DNA of 5,045 nucleotides from Bacillota bacterium (lineage in GTDB: Bacteria; Bacillota; Sulfobacillia; JABLXB01). Below the pieces are notes generated by a model. The model ran no database searches. It worked only from the letters and a program-made list of their open reading frames with translations, and was not told the origin of the DNA. The translations under genes were made by a program, and so were the position numbers. Positions within the stretch are counted from its first letter, which is position 1, and every line of letters begins with the position of its first letter. Shown one piece after another: positions 3,820-5,045 of this stretch. The stretch spans positions 1 through 5,045 of the forward strand of contig JANLGA010000038.1 in the NCBI GenBank assembly GCA_024653225.1, in the 5' to 3' direction.

Positions 3820-5045
3820 GGCACCCAGCAGCCGGCAGCCATTCCCGCAACGTTTCCAACAACTCTTCCTCCTCGCCGGAAACCACACTCGGACCCGGCA
3901 GGGACTCGAGAAACTTCGAGCCGTACGGCGAGTAGCCGGGCAGCACGCGCTTGTCGAACACCACGACCGCTCCCCTGTCGGTCTTGCTGCGGACCAACCT
4001 GCCGAAACCCTGTTTGAACCTCAGCACGGCATCGGGCACCAGGAAACCGGTGAAGGGGTTGACGCCGTCCGCCGCCAGTCGCTCCATGCGCGCCTGCACC
4101 AGCGGATCGTCCGGTCGCGCGAACGGCAGCTTGACTATCGTCACGCACGATAGTGCCGGTCCGGCGACGTCTATACCCTCCCAGAAGCTCTGCGACCCGA
4201 ACACGACCGTGTCAGGGTTGTCCCTCAGCTCCTCGATCAGCCTCGTCCGCGAGCCGTCCATCCCCTGTGCGAGCAGGCATATGCCCGTCGCTTCCATTGC
4301 CGCCTTCGTGTTGCGATACACGGCCCTCAACATCCTGTGCGATGTGAACAGGACCAGCATCCTTCCGCGCGTGACCTCGGCGAGCCTCAGGACCGCCCGT
4401 TCCACCGCGCCACAGAAACCCCTCTCATCCGCTTTCGGGCTGGGCATCCACGTCGGAACGCAGACGACCGCCTGTCTCGAGTAGTCGAAGGGTGACCCGA
4501 TGGACTCGCACAACACCGCGCCGTCGGGCGCTTCCGACAACCCGAGGCGCGACTTCATGTAGTCGAAGCTCCCGTTCACCGTGAGGGTCGCGGACGTAAA
4601 TACCGCCGACCGCAGCCTGTCCAGGAGCTTCTCCCTCAGCAGCATACCGGGGTTGATGGGAGCGGCTCGAAACGTCAGCCGGGCCGGCTCGCCCCCGTCC
4701 AGCTCGAGCCAGTAAACCATGTCTGCATCCGGTGCCGAGGCCACGTCGCAGACCGTTCTCGCGGCGGACGCCAGGCCGACCGCAACCCGCCTGGACTCCA
4801 GGGCCAACGCGCGGATCATCTCCCCGTCCTTGCGGGCATCCCCCGACCCGGTGTCCACCCCGCCGCCCGCCGACCACGAGGCCTCTTCCAACGCGGCGCA
4901 CAGCCCCGACATCTCGGCCGCGCACTCGGACAGGGATTCGGACAGCTGCGTCGCGAGCGCGCGGAATTCCCTCGCCTGCCCGTCCTGCGCTTCACCCCTG
5001 ACGCGCAGGGTGTGCCGGGGATGGTCCGCGCCGTCATCCGCCGTG
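3812..5045 (-). CDS. dinG: DinG-like ATP-dependent DNA helicase, C-terminal part
   Basis: The last 410 codons of a longer gene; the frame stays open to the right edge, so the Met at 4912 is internal and the start lies outside. DinG helicases are superfamily 2, XPD/Rad3-like 5'-3' enzymes acting in DNA repair and on R-loops or other structures. Visible motifs, counted from the edge: FTSATLT (about 149-155, motif III region), FGSQSFWEGIDVAG (about 282-295, motif V) and QGFGRLVRS (345-353, the motif VI arginine finger with QxxGRxxR). These are followed by D-x-GAVVVFDKR and a C-terminal tail. Walker A, DEAH and any iron-sulfur cysteines would lie upstream and cannot be checked. It therefore could be DinG, YoaA-like, or the exonuclease-helicase fusion found in many Bacillota. 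It is the first visible gene of the minus-strand run and is coupled to surE. Family call strong, subfamily open. Confidence 0.93.
   Translation of the reverse strand, partial: TADDGADHPRHTLRVRGEAQDGQAREFRALATQLSESLSECAAEMSGLCAALEEASWSAGGGVDTGSGDARKDGEMIRALALESRRVAVGLASAARTVCDVASAPDADMVYWLELDGGEPARLTFRAAPINPGMLLREKLLDRLRSAVFTSATLTVNGSFDYMKSRLGLSEAPDGAVLCESIGSPFDYSRQAVVCVPTWMPSPKADERGFCGAVERAVLRLAEVTRGRMLVLFTSHRMLRAVYRNTKAAMEATGICLLAQGMDGSRTRLIEELRDNPDTVVFGSQSFWEGIDVAGPALSCVTIVKLPFARPDDPLVQARMERLAADGVNPFTGFLVPDAVLRFKQGFGRLVRSKTDRGAVVVFDKRVLPGYSPYGSKFLESLPGPSVVSGEEEELLETLREWLPAAGCRG

Noticed and set aside
1..5045. CRISPR, tRNA, insertion sequence, toxin-antitoxin or defence cassette
   Set aside because: No regularly spaced repeats, cloverleaf pattern, transposase motifs or terminal inverted repeats were seen; the unknown pair lacks toxin or nuclease signatures.

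Overview
This 5,045-base window is GC-rich (by eye about 60-65%) and densely coded. It looks like chromosomal housekeeping and cell-envelope DNA from a high-GC Bacillota lineage. The pointers are an N-terminus matching SleB/CwlJ-type cell wall hydrolases (spore cortex lysis in spore formers), a four-helix membrane protein resembling the TIGR04086 family (mainly Bacillota), a signal peptide + peptidoglycan-binding + polysaccharide deacetylase protein, G-rich Shine-Dalgarno sequences, and frequent GTG and TTG starts. Phylum is an inference and species cannot be named.

Layout, left to right. (1) 1-178, minus: the first 59 residues of a membrane-anchored or secreted SleB-like hydrolase that runs off the left edge. 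(2) 255-576, minus: a self-contained FmdB-type zinc-ribbon gene with its own sigma-A-like promoter (TTGACG, 17-base spacer, TAGACT) and a strong intrinsic terminator. (3) 590-1495: two unrecognised genes, a 93-residue helical protein on minus and a 173-residue Gln-rich helical protein on plus, divergent from a 102-base gap with two inverted repeats. (4) 1526-5045, minus: a co-directional run read in the order dinG-like helicase (C-terminal part only) > surE > TIGR04086-like membrane protein > peptidoglycan-binding/polysaccharide deacetylase protein.

How they fit together. dinG and surE are tightly linked: the surE Shine-Dalgarno lies on the last codons and stop of dinG, and surE starts 4 bases later. 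The next two genes follow after gaps of 68 and 78 bases and may or may not share the transcript. The deacetylase converges on the 173-residue gene with only 30 bases between stops and no visible terminator. The envelope theme (hydrolase, deacetylase-like protein, membrane protein) is real, but the genes do not form a recognisable dedicated system.

No CRISPR array, rRNA, tRNA, insertion sequence, phage gene, toxin-antitoxin pair or defence cassette is visible. The observations most worth a second look are the deacetylase-like protein, which keeps its metal triad but lacks the usual motif 5 histidine and a recognisable motif 4, and the divergent pair of unknown genes around two dyads.
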